A stretch of DNA of 64,000 nt, from assembly GCA_028687435.1 (NCBI GenBank), contig JAQUAF010000024.1:1-64000 (forward strand), in the 5' to 3' direction. The notes beneath the pieces are model-generated. The model saw nothing but the letters and a program-made list of their open reading frames with translations. It was not told the DNA's origin and made no database searches. The translations under genes were made by a program, and so were the position numbers. Numbering within the stretch: the first letter of the stretch is position 1; the number at the start of each line of letters is the position of its first letter. The DNA comes from Verrucomicrobiia bacterium (GTDB taxonomy: Bacteria; Verrucomicrobiota; Verrucomicrobiia; JABWAM01). Of this stretch, positions 34,615 through 43,900 are shown in pieces.

Positions 34615-35577
34615 TCAAGAAGCGGCTTGGATGAGAAGAACGAGCAGTGTTGCGGTGAAAAAGGTGAAGAGAAGACGGATGATCTGGGTGAGGGTCGCGA
34701 TCCAGACGCCGTCGCGTCCGGAAAAAATGCCGATGGTGGCCGGAAGGGTGTGGCGTACTGCGCGGATGGGGATTGAAAGTCCGTAGCCGATGACAAACGT
34801 CAGCAAGACCTGGGTTGAACTCAATTCGCCGGCGCGAAGAAAACCGGACGCAACACCTGCGGCGTTGATGACATTGGTCAGATGGGCGGCGGTCACGATC
34901 AATGCGGAGGGTGGCAGCACCGAAGTCAGGGATGCGGGCAGGAGTCCGGCCAACTGGTCCAGATGGCGGTTGTGGTCGAGCCAGGAAATGAGGATGAACA
35001 GGGGAAGCGTAATCAGCGAAACCCGCCAGAGGAGCCGGTGGGCCTGACGCCAGGCTTGACGGAAGACCGAACCCCAGGAATGCCGGTGAACAGCGGGAGG
35101 GGCGAGGGGTGTTTCTTTTTCTTGATCCGGCAATGGGAGCCAATGCGCCATGCCGATGGCGGCAAGGGCGCAGGACATTCCGGCAAGAATTTGGAAAACG
35201 ACATACCCCAGTCCGGCAAGGCCCAGCAGGGGGATGAGAATGAAAGCGGTGGAACGCAGATGGACGAAGGCAGCCGGAAAACTGTTGGCCAGCGCGCCGA
35301 GAATCATGGCCCGCCGGGAGATCGCGCCGTTTTCACGCGCCGCAGCCAGCATGGTGTTGCCCGCGCGGGGCGACACAAAGGAGGCGATGAAGGCCGGGCC
35401 GCATGCCGGAGGCAACCGGCTGAGACGGACGAAAGAATGCATCAACCGGCGGCCGCGCGAAGGAATGGGAACGGTTTCCATGAGGGCGCCAATAAAGATG
35501 CCGGCAAAAACGGAGCCAAAGAGCCGGGCAACACCGGGAAGAAGGCTGAGCCACCAAATGGTTTCCGCGCTTTTCAT
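34615..35577 (-). CDS. Nucleoside-recognition (Gate) domain membrane protein in the cobalamin operon
   Basis: 320 residues with about eight hydrophobic helices in two similar halves: ARLFGSVFAGIFIGALMETV, then SFVSPRAGNTMLAAARENGAI, and later LLWRVSLITLPLFILISWLD and LTNVINAAGVASGFLRAGEL. This is the Gate fold of SpmA/FeoB-like and nucleoside-transport-related proteins. Its start overlaps the cbiL stop by four bases (ATGA, 35574-35577), so it is made with the ring enzymes. A role in moving cobalt, a corrinoid or an intermediate is plausible from context only. A histidine/proline-rich loop near residue 160 separates the halves. Confidence 0.78.
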   Translation of the reverse strand: MKSAETIWWLSLLPGVARLFGSVFAGIFIGALMETVPIPSRGRRLMHSFVRLSRLPPACGPAFIASFVSPRAGNTMLAAARENGAISRRAMILGALANSFPAAFVHLRSTAFILIPLLGLAGLGYVVFQILAGMSCALAAIGMAHWLPLPDQEKETPLAPPAVHRHSWGSVFRQAWRQAHRLLWRVSLITLPLFILISWLDHNRHLDQLAGLLPASLTSVLPPSALIVTAAHLTNVINAAGVASGFLRAGELSSTQVLLTFVIGYGLSIPIRAVRHTLPATIGIFSGRDGVWIATLTQIIRLLFTFFTATLLVLLIQAAS

Positions 35578-36335
35578 TTTGGAGCGCCGAGCGGCGGCCG
35601 CCGGTTTATTTTGCGGCGTTTTTTGACGATGAGCAGAGAGAGGTATTCATCGGCCAGACGCCGGATGCGGGCGGGGGAATGGACGATTTTTTCGTCCGGC
35701 AATCCCACGCGGGCGGCGTAAAGGGTTTTGCTGAAACCGTGTTGCCGCAGTTTGGAGAGGAGCTGATTGCGGTGGCGGTAGGTCTTGAGAAAGACGAGGG
35801 TGTCGGCGTTTTGGATGGCGGGATGGTCGAGATTGTCTTCGGCCCAGGCGGGAATGATGGTCAGAACCTCCCGGTTTTCCACGAGCGGCAGATGGGCCTT
35901 GGCGGCGGCCGCTTGAAAGGCGCTGATGCCTGGAACGGTTTCCACGCGAATTCGGGGGATCAACCGGCGCAGTTCCCTAACCAGATAAATATAGGTGCTG
36001 TAGAGGAGGGGGTCGCCGATGGTGACAAAGGCGCAGTCGCGGCCCTGCCGGAGTTCCGCCGCCACCAGACGGGCGTTGCGCCGCCATGCGGCCTGCCGGT
36101 CGCGTTGGTCCGGCGCCATGGTGAAAACAAGTTCCACGCGCCGGGCTCGGCAGCCGTCCACGGCGTCGACGACCCGCCCGGAAACGCTTTCGTCAGTGCG
36201 GGCGCCGGCGACGTGAAAAACCACCTCCGACTGGCGGAGGATTTCCGCGCCGCGCAAGGTCAGCAGCCTGGGATCGCCCGGGCCCACGCCAATGCCGAAG
36301 AATCGGCCGTTTTTTTTACGAGAGGCAGGTTTCAT
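35574..36335 (-). CDS. cbiL: Cobalt-precorrin-2 C20-methyltransferase
   Basis: 253 residues of the tetrapyrrole methylase fold: FFGIGVGPGDPRLLTLRGAEIL (SAM loop), AFVTIGDPLLYSTYIYLVREL with the CbiL/CobI-specific STY segment, and VETVPGISAFQAAAAKAHLPL. It adds the second methyl (C20) to the ring after cobalt insertion. It is followed by the Gate protein with an ATGA overlap. The C-terminal KKRRKINRRPPLG is a basic tail not typical of the family. Confidence 0.94.
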   Translation of the reverse strand: MKPASRKKNGRFFGIGVGPGDPRLLTLRGAEILRQSEVVFHVAGARTDESVSGRVVDAVDGCRARRVELVFTMAPDQRDRQAAWRRNARLVAAELRQGRDCAFVTIGDPLLYSTYIYLVRELRRLIPRIRVETVPGISAFQAAAAKAHLPLVENREVLTIIPAWAEDNLDHPAIQNADTLVFLKTYRHRNQLLSKLRQHGFSKTLYAARVGLPDEKIVHSPARIRRLADEYLSLLIVKKRRKINRRPPLGAPK

Positions 36336-36469
36336 TGATTCAAGATTTGAAATTCAAGGTTTAAGATTCGCCGCAAATTGGTAAATCAAGCCGCGCCGGA
36401 GCGCGGCAGCTTGATGCCAGACGCTTGACGCAAAAACGATCACTCAAAGGCGGGATACAACCGCCCGGA

Positions 36470-36532
36470 GCCGTCCGGGAGGCCGGCCCTCCATCATTTC
36501 GCAGCAAATGGAGGGCGGGGCTCCTGCACCGC
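36470..36532. repeat. Diverged copy of the dispersed hairpin repeat
   Basis: The right arm AATGGAGGGCGGGGCTCC matches copies A and B, with one change before GCACCGC. The left arm is more altered and the shared tail is missing. It lies in the 233-base gap between btuF and cbiL, the longest gap in this operon, and could act as a terminator or processing hairpin on the transcript. Confidence 0.65.
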
Positions 36533-36568
36533 TTTTTCCAGTCAACATTGAAATTTCCAAACATAGAT

Positions 36569-37516
36569 TTAGCGGGGGGGTGCGGCGGTTTGGAAAAGCC
36601 GCTGAATTTCCCCGACAGCTTCCGCCACCCGGGGGCCGGGGCGGACGAGTTCGTCGCTGATTTGCGCCACGTGTCCGGCTTTGACGCATTCCAATTGACC
36701 AAGGACCGGATGTTCGGATGGCGGGGTGGGATGAGGATTCATGGTGCCGGTCAGTTGCAGATAAAAATCGGGATTGGCTTTGATGACGGATTCCAGATCC
36801 AGCCCGGAGACTCCCGCCCCGGCTTCAAACAAGGGATCGCCGCCGGCGCAACGGATCATGTCCCATAAGACGGATTGTTTGCCGCAAGTCAGCAGAGAGG
36901 GGCTGGAGCGGACTTCGATAAAAACCCGCGGCCGTTGGGGGGGAAGGTTTGAACGGATGGCTGCCAGCCGGGCGGCGGCTTGTTCGAGAATTTGATCCGC
37001 CTCCTTCTGGCGGCCGGTCAGGTTGCCCATGGTGCGGATCAATTCCAATGAGCCGTCCACCGTGGATGGATGAAAAGCCAGCAGGGAAGCTTTTAGTTCG
37101 GGCAGACGGCTGGCCAGCATGTCCGCCACTTCCGGACGCAAAGCCGAGACAAGGATCAAGTCGGGCTTGCAGGCTGCAATGGCTTCCAAATCGGGTTTGA
37201 GATGGGATCCCACCCCTGGCAGGCCGAGTTTTTCCGAGTCCTTGGAATTGACGCCTGCCAGCAAGGGTTGCGCATTCAATGCAATGAGGATTTCCGTGAA
37301 GGCTGGAAAACAGGAGACCATGCGGCGGACGGGAAGAGCGATTTCCACATGGCGATTCAGATGATCGGTCAAGATGAGAGTGTTTTGTTTTGCGGGCTGC
37401 GGAGCGGATGGCGATGCGGGTGGAATGGAGGCCCGCGGATGAACCAGCCAATAGGAAATGCCGCTCGTGAGGAGCAGGATCGGGATGACAATGGCGATGA
37501 TTTTCGGGCGGTTCAT
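36569..37516 (-). CDS. btuF: BtuF-like corrinoid/metal-chelate substrate-binding protein
   Basis: 315 residues with an N-terminal hydrophobic segment (IIAIVIPILLLTSGISYWL) that may be a signal or anchor; no lipobox Cys is visible. The rest is a helical-backbone binding protein: VSCFPAFTEILIALNAQPLLAGV, DLEAIAACKPDLILVSA, VFIEVRSSPSLLTCGKQSVLWDMI and ISDELVRPGPRVAEAV. In this locus it most likely binds cobalamin or another corrinoid in the periplasm. Iron-chelate binding cannot be excluded. It starts within the ATP-binding gene's stop (ATGA). Confidence 0.85.
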   Translation of the reverse strand: MNRPKIIAIVIPILLLTSGISYWLVHPRASIPPASPSAPQPAKQNTLILTDHLNRHVEIALPVRRMVSCFPAFTEILIALNAQPLLAGVNSKDSEKLGLPGVGSHLKPDLEAIAACKPDLILVSALRPEVADMLASRLPELKASLLAFHPSTVDGSLELIRTMGNLTGRQKEADQILEQAAARLAAIRSNLPPQRPRVFIEVRSSPSLLTCGKQSVLWDMIRCAGGDPLFEAGAGVSGLDLESVIKANPDFYLQLTGTMNPHPTPPSEHPVLGQLECVKAGHVAQISDELVRPGPRVAEAVGEIQRLFQTAAPPR

Positions 37517-38286
37517 GCAAACCGATGTGAGACGAAAAAGGGATCGATGTGAAGGGTTAATTGATCGGGTGAAATCCCGTAAACCTGGCGGATGGTTTCG
37601 AGGGACAGCAGTTTGTCCGGCGATTGGGGGCCGAGAAGCCTGCCTTGATGGAGAAAGACGACATCAGTGCAGAAGGCCGCAGCAAGGTTGATGTCGTGCA
37701 GGACGGCCAATACCGTGAGGCCGTTTTCCCGCACGCGCCGCCGGATGAGGGTGAGAATCCGCGCGGTATGGGCAAGATCGAGATTGGCGGTGGCTTCGTC
37801 TAGAAGCAGGATGCGGGGTTGCTGGGCAAAGGCGCGGGCCAGCGCCGCAAGTTGGGTTTCCCCTCCGCTGAGGCGGGTGACCGGACGGTCGGCCAGATGT
37901 TCCAACCCGGTTTCGAGCAACGCCTGCGACACGCATTCCCGGTCGGCGGGGCCGGGATGACCAAAGAGGCCCAGGTGCGGGCGCCTGCCCATGGCGACGA
38001 ATTCGCGCACGGTGAAGGCAAAGGAAATGGAAACGGATTGGGGAATGATGGCAAGCAGACGGGCGATTTCTCCGGGGCGCATGCCGTCGATGGGACGGTT
38101 GGCGAGCGCGACTTTGCCATGGCCGGGAACGAGTTCGCCGTGAAGAAGCTTGAGCAGGGTGCTTTTGCCCGCTCCGTTTGGCCCCAGAATGCCGAGAATG
38201 CGTCCTTCCGGCGTTTCGAGATGGAGATGCTCGAAGAGCGGGGTTGCGCCGTATGCAAAGGAAAGATCGGTTGCGGATAAATTCAT
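37513..38286 (-). CDS. btuD: ABC transporter ATP-binding protein (BtuD/FepC type)
   Basis: 257 residues with the full ABC set: Walker A GPNGAGKST, Q-loop IIPQSVS, signature LSGGETQ, Walker B ILLLDEATANLD and the switch His in VLHDINLAA. It belongs to the iron-chelate/cobalamin importer group and pairs with the permease and binding protein on each side through four-base overlaps. It powers uptake of the ligand captured by the BtuF-like protein. Confidence 0.95.
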   Translation of the reverse strand: MNLSATDLSFAYGATPLFEHLHLETPEGRILGILGPNGAGKSTLLKLLHGELVPGHGKVALANRPIDGMRPGEIARLLAIIPQSVSISFAFTVREFVAMGRRPHLGLFGHPGPADRECVSQALLETGLEHLADRPVTRLSGGETQLAALARAFAQQPRILLLDEATANLDLAHTARILTLIRRRVRENGLTVLAVLHDINLAAAFCTDVVFLHQGRLLGPQSPDKLLSLETIRQVYGISPDQLTLHIDPFFVSHRFA

Positions 38287-39296
38287 GTCTCATCCGATCG
38301 TTCGCGGCGCATCAGCAACAGGCAGAAAAACGGCCCTCCGAGAAGGGAGGTGATGACGCCCACCGGAATTTCCGTGGTTCGGGAAAGAACGCGGGCCAGA
38401 GTGTCGGCCGCCAGCAGCAGAATGCCTCCGTAAAGCGCGGAGAGCATGCATAACCGCGTGTGACGCGGACCCGACACCATCCGCAGCATATGCGGAACCA
38501 CCAGTCCGACAAAACCGATCACGCCGCTGACCGAAACCGCCGCCGCAGCCAGCAGCGAGGCGAAGAACAGGAGAAGTTGTCGTTCGAAGGCCACATCCAC
38601 GCCCAATGAACGGGCTTGCGCGCCGCCCAAACAGAGCAGGTCGAGATCTTTGGCCAGGAAAAGAATGCCGGCCAGGCCGATCACAAAATAGGGGAGAAAA
38701 ACCTGCGCTTCAAACCAGCCGCGGGACGCAAGGCTGCCCATGATCCAGAAGACAATGGCGCTGAGCGATTCGCCGGAAAGGCTTTTGACCAGGCTGATGC
38801 CCGCGGAGAAAATGGCGCCTACCACCACTCCGGCCAGGATGAGGCTGCGGGGATCGAAACCGCCCCGGCCGCGGCTGAGCAGCAGGACCAGCGCCAAGGT
38901 CAGCCCGGCGCCGATCAAGCCGAGAAAAGGAAGCATCCAAAGCGAAAGTCCGGCCATGATGGCAAGGCTGGCGGCAAAGGCCGCGCCGGAGGAAATGCCG
39001 AGGGTGAAAGGGCTGGCCAGGGGATTGATCAGCAAAGCCTGGAAAACCACGCCGGCTACAGCCAGGGCTGCGCCGACCATGAAACCCAGGATCAGGCGGG
39101 GCAGGCGGATTTGGAAGATGATGAGCCGGAGTTGCTCGTCGCCTCCGCCCGTGAGAGCGGTCCACAAATCACGTCCGGAGGTCTGGGCTGCGCCGACCCA
39201 GAGCGCCAGCGGCAACAAAACAGCCAGCAAACCGATTCCGATCACGCCCAAAGCCAAGGGCGGCAGACTGCGGTTGCTGAGAAATGGGGTGGACAT
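38283..39296 (-). CDS. btuC: FecCD/BtuC-family ABC transporter permease
   Basis: 337 residues with about ten membrane segments. Typical FecCD features include LRLPRLILGFMVGAALAVAG (written here as IRLPRL), VFQALLINPLASPFTLGISSG, GVIGFVGLVVPHMLRM and the final TTEIPVGVITSLLGGPFFCLLL. It forms the importer channel with the BtuD-like ATPase. It lies 76 bases downstream of cbiK and leads the three-gene btuCDF-like unit. Confidence 0.94.
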   Translation of the reverse strand: MSTPFLSNRSLPPLALGVIGIGLLAVLLPLALWVGAAQTSGRDLWTALTGGGDEQLRLIIFQIRLPRLILGFMVGAALAVAGVVFQALLINPLASPFTLGISSGAAFAASLAIMAGLSLWMLPFLGLIGAGLTLALVLLLSRGRGGFDPRSLILAGVVVGAIFSAGISLVKSLSGESLSAIVFWIMGSLASRGWFEAQVFLPYFVIGLAGILFLAKDLDLLCLGGAQARSLGVDVAFERQLLLFFASLLAAAAVSVSGVIGFVGLVVPHMLRMVSGPRHTRLCMLSALYGGILLLAADTLARVLSRTTEIPVGVITSLLGGPFFCLLLMRRERSDET

Positions 39297-39372
39297 GGAG
39301 GAGACTGGATTGATGATTTTAGATTGGCGATTTCAGGCAACGATTCAAACGGTGAGCGGAAAACATCCTTGT

Positions 39373-40344
39373 TCATCGGGCGTTGAGCGAGTCCGCGGAC
39401 GGGCGGGTGATTGCTTCCGCCAAATGATCCATCCAGATGGCGGCCACGCTGTCATATTCGGCGATGCCTTTGAGAACGCATTCGCTTTGGATGCCTTGGG
39501 CGGCGAGGAGGGATTTCCATGAATCCTTGTCATCGCCCGACATGTCGTTGCGGGCGTGGTCGCCGGCGACGGCCATGAACGGCATGAGCCAGGCTTTTTT
39601 GACGCCAGCCGCCTTGCATTGTTGCGCCACGGTTTCAAACGAGGGCGATCCCTCGACCGTGCCCAGGAATGTCATGCGGTCCAACTGGTTGAAGACGGCG
39701 GCGGCGGCTACGTAGGCGAGATCGGCCGGATGCTTGCCTGTGCCGTGTCCCATCAGGATGACGGCTTCGTTGGATTGGCGTTGTTTGGGGATTTCCGCCA
39801 GCAGGGCTTTGGCGGTTCGTTGAAGGTCGTCGTTGCCGCCAAGCAAGGGTTGTCCGAGGGTGATGCGATTGAAGGCGGACGGGCCGTTTCCAAAGAGACG
39901 GACCGCCTCGCGCAGTTCTTCGTATTCGATGCCGGCCACGACATGAAGGGATTGCACGGCGACATGGGTAAAGCCTTCATCATGCATTTTGGCCAGGGCG
40001 GTCACGGGGGAATCGATGAGTTTGCCTTGTCCGGCCAGTTTGCGGCGGATCATGCCGGATGTGTAAGCCCATCGGACGGGAATATCGGCGAAACGTTTGG
40101 CGGCCTGCCTGGAGAGGTTGTCATAAGCGGTCTGGGCGGCGGGTTCGCTGGTTCCGAAAGCGACGAGGAGAATGCCTTTTTTCATGGAATCCTTTTTGGC
40201 GGAGTGTTGAGCCGGGCAGGGCAGGGTGAAGACGAATGAGGCAATGGACAGGGACAGGAAAACAGTCCAGATCCTTGCGCGAGGGATGAGGGAATGAAAA
40301 AGATGGGGGTTCACAGACAGAAGATGATAGGATCCAAAATTCAA
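39373..40344 (-). CDS. cbiK: Sirohydrochlorin cobaltochelatase CbiK, with probable export signal
   Basis: The CbiK domain begins MKKGILLVAFGTSEP and contains VAVQSLHVVAGIEYEELR, ILMGHGTGKHPADLAY and WLMPFMAVAGDHARNDMSG, which carry the cobalt-ligand His residues. It inserts cobalt into sirohydrochlorin, the entry to the anaerobic route. Upstream in frame lies IWTVFLSLSIASFVFTLPCPA, a convincing signal peptide, reached only from TTG 40344 or GTG 40314. The ATG at 40185 has AAAGGA just before it and would give a cytoplasmic enzyme. Exported CbiK is known from Desulfovibrio. Which form is made cannot be settled here. Confidence 0.93.
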   Translation of the reverse strand: MNFGSYHLLSVNPHLFHSLIPRARIWTVFLSLSIASFVFTLPCPAQHSAKKDSMKKGILLVAFGTSEPAAQTAYDNLSRQAAKRFADIPVRWAYTSGMIRRKLAGQGKLIDSPVTALAKMHDEGFTHVAVQSLHVVAGIEYEELREAVRLFGNGPSAFNRITLGQPLLGGNDDLQRTAKALLAEIPKQRQSNEAVILMGHGTGKHPADLAYVAAAAVFNQLDRMTFLGTVEGSPSFETVAQQCKAAGVKKAWLMPFMAVAGDHARNDMSGDDKDSWKSLLAAQGIQSECVLKGIAEYDSVAAIWMDHLAEAITRPSADSLNAR

Positions 40345-40981
40345 AATTCAAGATTCAAGGGTAGTGTCCTGGGTGTTTGACAAAATTGTTGGTGAAAACC
40401 ACTGCACAGGCGGGAAAAAATATTTTTCAGGTACAACCCGTTTTTTGCACGGATTCCCCACGGACATCCCCTGGCCCTGTCATTTGACTCTGCTCGTGGC
40501 AAGCCACCTTCCTCCTGCCCAGGCATTGCATCTGTCTGACAATGGCCGGATGGGCGGTTTACCGGCATGGCGCCCTGGAACGCTGTGATTCAAAAGGTGA
40601 TTCTCTTTGTGGGCGATTCTGGGGTGATGGGAGATCACTTGGGGCATTTGTTGCGCCAGATGTAATTCCTGACGGTGTTTCTGCCCGGCGTGGATGAGGA
40701 CGGACGGGGCCGATGGTGGAAGGATGCGCTTGGCCGGGGTGGGGCATCCTCAAGCGATGTGGTTCGAGGTTCCCGGTGCGGGCAGACAGATCGCCGGTTG
40801 CTGGAACGATCATATCTATCCACGATTGAAATGCGGTGAATAGGACGCTGGAACCTGTTGAATCGCAATGTGTTGTGATGATTCTCAAAAATGATAATAA
40901 ATTTTTATTGATCCATGCGTTTTTTTTGACATAGTTTCGCCTTTTCATTCAAGCGAAATTCAATTTAACAAAAATTGTTTT
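40345..40981. other. 637-bp divergent intergenic region between cbiK and the Rhs gene
   Basis: Should hold the cbiK promoter (minus) and the Rhs promoter (plus). Visible items are a 7-bp AAATTCA array (40337-40357), a TTGACA at 40926-40931 as a possible -35 box for Rhs without a good -10, and an AT-rich run before the Rhs start. On the minus strand 40511-40570 carries GCCGGTAAACC, GGCCATTGT and CAGGAGG in that order. These recall parts of a cobalamin riboswitch, but other conserved blocks are absent. No credible reading frame. Confidence 0.55.
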
Positions 40982-43900
40982 ATGAAGAAATTTGTCTTGT
41001 TGTTATTCGTTGCCGTCCTGACGATGTTTTCCCGCGCCTCCGCCGAGCCGCTTTCGTGGGAGGCCACGCCAATGAAACTGGGGCTGGTGAATGTGATGGA
41101 TCAATCGTGGGGGATTGAACGGGTGATTGGCGTCACGCGCGCCGCGCCGGAATTCACGATGCCCGTCCAGTTGATTTGGGAGAATAAGGAAACCTGCGGG
41201 CTTTTCGGTTTCCAGTTTCGCAGTCCGCAGCTTGAAAGCCGCCTGATTCCGCGAACCGAGGAAGTCATGGAGTGGAAAACCCCGTGGGGCGCTGACATGG
41301 GCATGGTCAAGGGCAAGACGGGAAATCATTTTACGGATTATACCCGCGAATGGACCGCCGCCAGGCAGGGCACCCTGCATTTTGTGATCAGCCGCAAGGA
41401 TGGCTGGCAGTTTTCCTATGCCAAGGGTTATTTGCAGGAAGTCCAGGCGCCGCATGGCCGCAGGCTGGTATTCCGGTATCAGAGCAAGAATTTGCTGACA
41501 GCCGTTGTTCAGGTGAATCCGCAAGGCGGCGCGGAATGGCCGTTGGTGGAGATCGTATCCGATCCGGCCACGGAACGGGCGCAATCCATCAAGATTGCCG
41601 GAGTGGTGTCGAAATTTTCCTTTGCCAGGGAAGGCGAGGATGCGTCGTTGCGTCTGGCGTCCTGGTCGCGAGGCAAGGCGCCGGCCGAGAAATTCGAGTA
41701 TGGAACCGCCGGGGTTTTGCGGACCATCACCGCGCCCTCCGGACGGCAAACGGTTTTGCAATGCGAATTTGAGAAAGCGCCGCCGAAGGAAAAGGAAAAA
41801 GCCGATGCCAAAAAACCGGATCAGCCCAAGATTGCCCACAGCGTGCTGGTTTCGGACGGCACGCTGAAGTACGCCTACAGTTGCGGGGTGGACACCAAGG
41901 GGCCGTTGAGCCGCAAAGGGGTGAGCGCGACCGACAAACTGGGGCGCACTCAGAATGTGAATTTCAGCCGCCAGCGGGGCATGCTGACGCTGACCGACGC
42001 GGCCGGACAAACCACGACCGTGAAGTATTACCGGCGGCTTGGCTGTGTCTATGATTATAAATTGCGCAGCGTTCGCAATGAACAGGGGCAGGTTCTGGTG
42101 GAAAACAAATATGATGACGATGGGAACCTGATCTGGTCCAAGGATGTGTTGGGCAATGTCACGCAATACACGGTGGATGGAAAGGGACGCGTGGTTCGTG
42201 TGGATCGCGCGGCGGCAGGCGGCGGCGCGTCGGAAACCGTGGCAAAGTTTTTGTTTGATGGAAGCGGGAATCTGGTGCGGACGCTGGACGCCCTGAATCA
42301 GGCGGTTGAATTGCGTTATGCGGCCACGGGCGAGTTGATCGGGCTGACGGACAAGGAGGGTTTGAAGCGGGAGATTTCCTGGGACGCGCGGGGTTTTGTC
42401 ACCTCGGTGCGGAATGCGGCCGGGCGTTGCGAAAAGCTGGAGTACGATTCTTATGGGAGACTGGCGCGGCAGATTTCAGCGGATGGGGTGGTCAACGAGT
42501 TTGTTTTCAACGATGCGGGGCAGATGTCGGAGGTGAAGCAGCTTCTTCCCGGCGCTGCAAAAGACAAGGCGTTGACGGTGGTGAAGCGGACATTTGACGC
42601 CGATGGGCGGTTGCTGATGCAGACCGACGCCCTTGGCCGGACGAGCCGCAATGAGTTTGACTCGGAGGGACACTTGATTGCGTCGATCAATCCTGCCGGA
42701 GTGGCGACTCGTTATGAAAGAGATGAAGTGGGGCGGCTGAAAGCGTTCTGGCTGGAACGGGCCACCCCGAATTCCGTCGAGCCTCGAGCGTCGAGCGTCG
42801 AGCAGTCGATGATGGGACGGGTGTCTTTTGAAAGGGATGCTCTTGACCGGATCCTGAAGCAGACCAATGCGATCGGGCAGGAGCAGACATGGCAGTTTGA
42901 CAAGCAGGGAAGGCTTGCCGGGAAAGACAACGGGGTTCAGCCGGTGCGGTACAGCTACAACAAGCTCGGGCAGACCGTGGCGGTGGATTACGGACATGGA
43001 AATGTTTTGAAATATGAACACGACTCGCTCGGGCGCGTGGCGGCGATGACCACGCCGACGTCCTCGGCCCGCTACAGCTTTGACAAGCTCGGACGCATCA
43101 CCGAAATCAAGATGACGCGCGGCAAGGAGAATGCCTCGCTGCAATACGGCTACACGCCCTCGGGCAAAAAGGCGTCGGTGGCGTGGTCGCGTTCGGATGG
43201 GGTTTCCACCAAGTCTGGCAAGACCGAATATCGGTTTAATCCGGCCGGCCAGTTGGCGGATTTGGTCACCGACGGCAAGGCTGTGGCGCATTACGTTTAT
43301 GCGGAGAACGGAACCTTGCGGGAAAAGCAGCTTGTGGACGGGACGCGCGTCATTTACAGCAACGACGCGCAGGGCAGAATTACGGGAATGGCAGTCGTCA
43401 CAGAAAAAGGCAAGACGCTGACGAATGTGACCTATACATGGGATGCAGCCGGACAATTGACCAGCCGAACATGGGACAGGGTGCGGCAGGATTATTCCTA
43501 TGATAAAGCCGGGCAGTTGGTGGCGGTGACATCCTCCGATCCCAAGAAATTGCCGAGTGAAAAATACGCCTTTGATCTGGCTGGGAACATGGTCGAGAAA
43601 TCCGTGGGCGGAATCAAGACATCAATGACGTACGATACAGCCAACCGGCTTCTGGCTGCGAGTGTCATGAATCAAGTATCAGGCGTCAAAGAGGAGAAAA
43701 ATTTCAAATACGACAATGCGGGAAGATTGGTTGCCGAAATGATCGGCGATAAATCGACTCGCTATCAATACGGTCTTTTCGAGAAGACCTCTGGCGTGAT
43801 CAAGCCGGATGGCAGCCGGGTGGGATTTGATTACTGGCCCAGCGGGCAGATTTCGGCCAAGGGGAGTCTGCCGCCAATGATTCAGCAGCAAGGGGAAGAC

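Noticed and set aside
40559-40948. Minus-strand frame of 129 codons before cbiK
   Set aside because: No family pattern, basic and Pro-rich product, no ribosome site; treated as intergenic.
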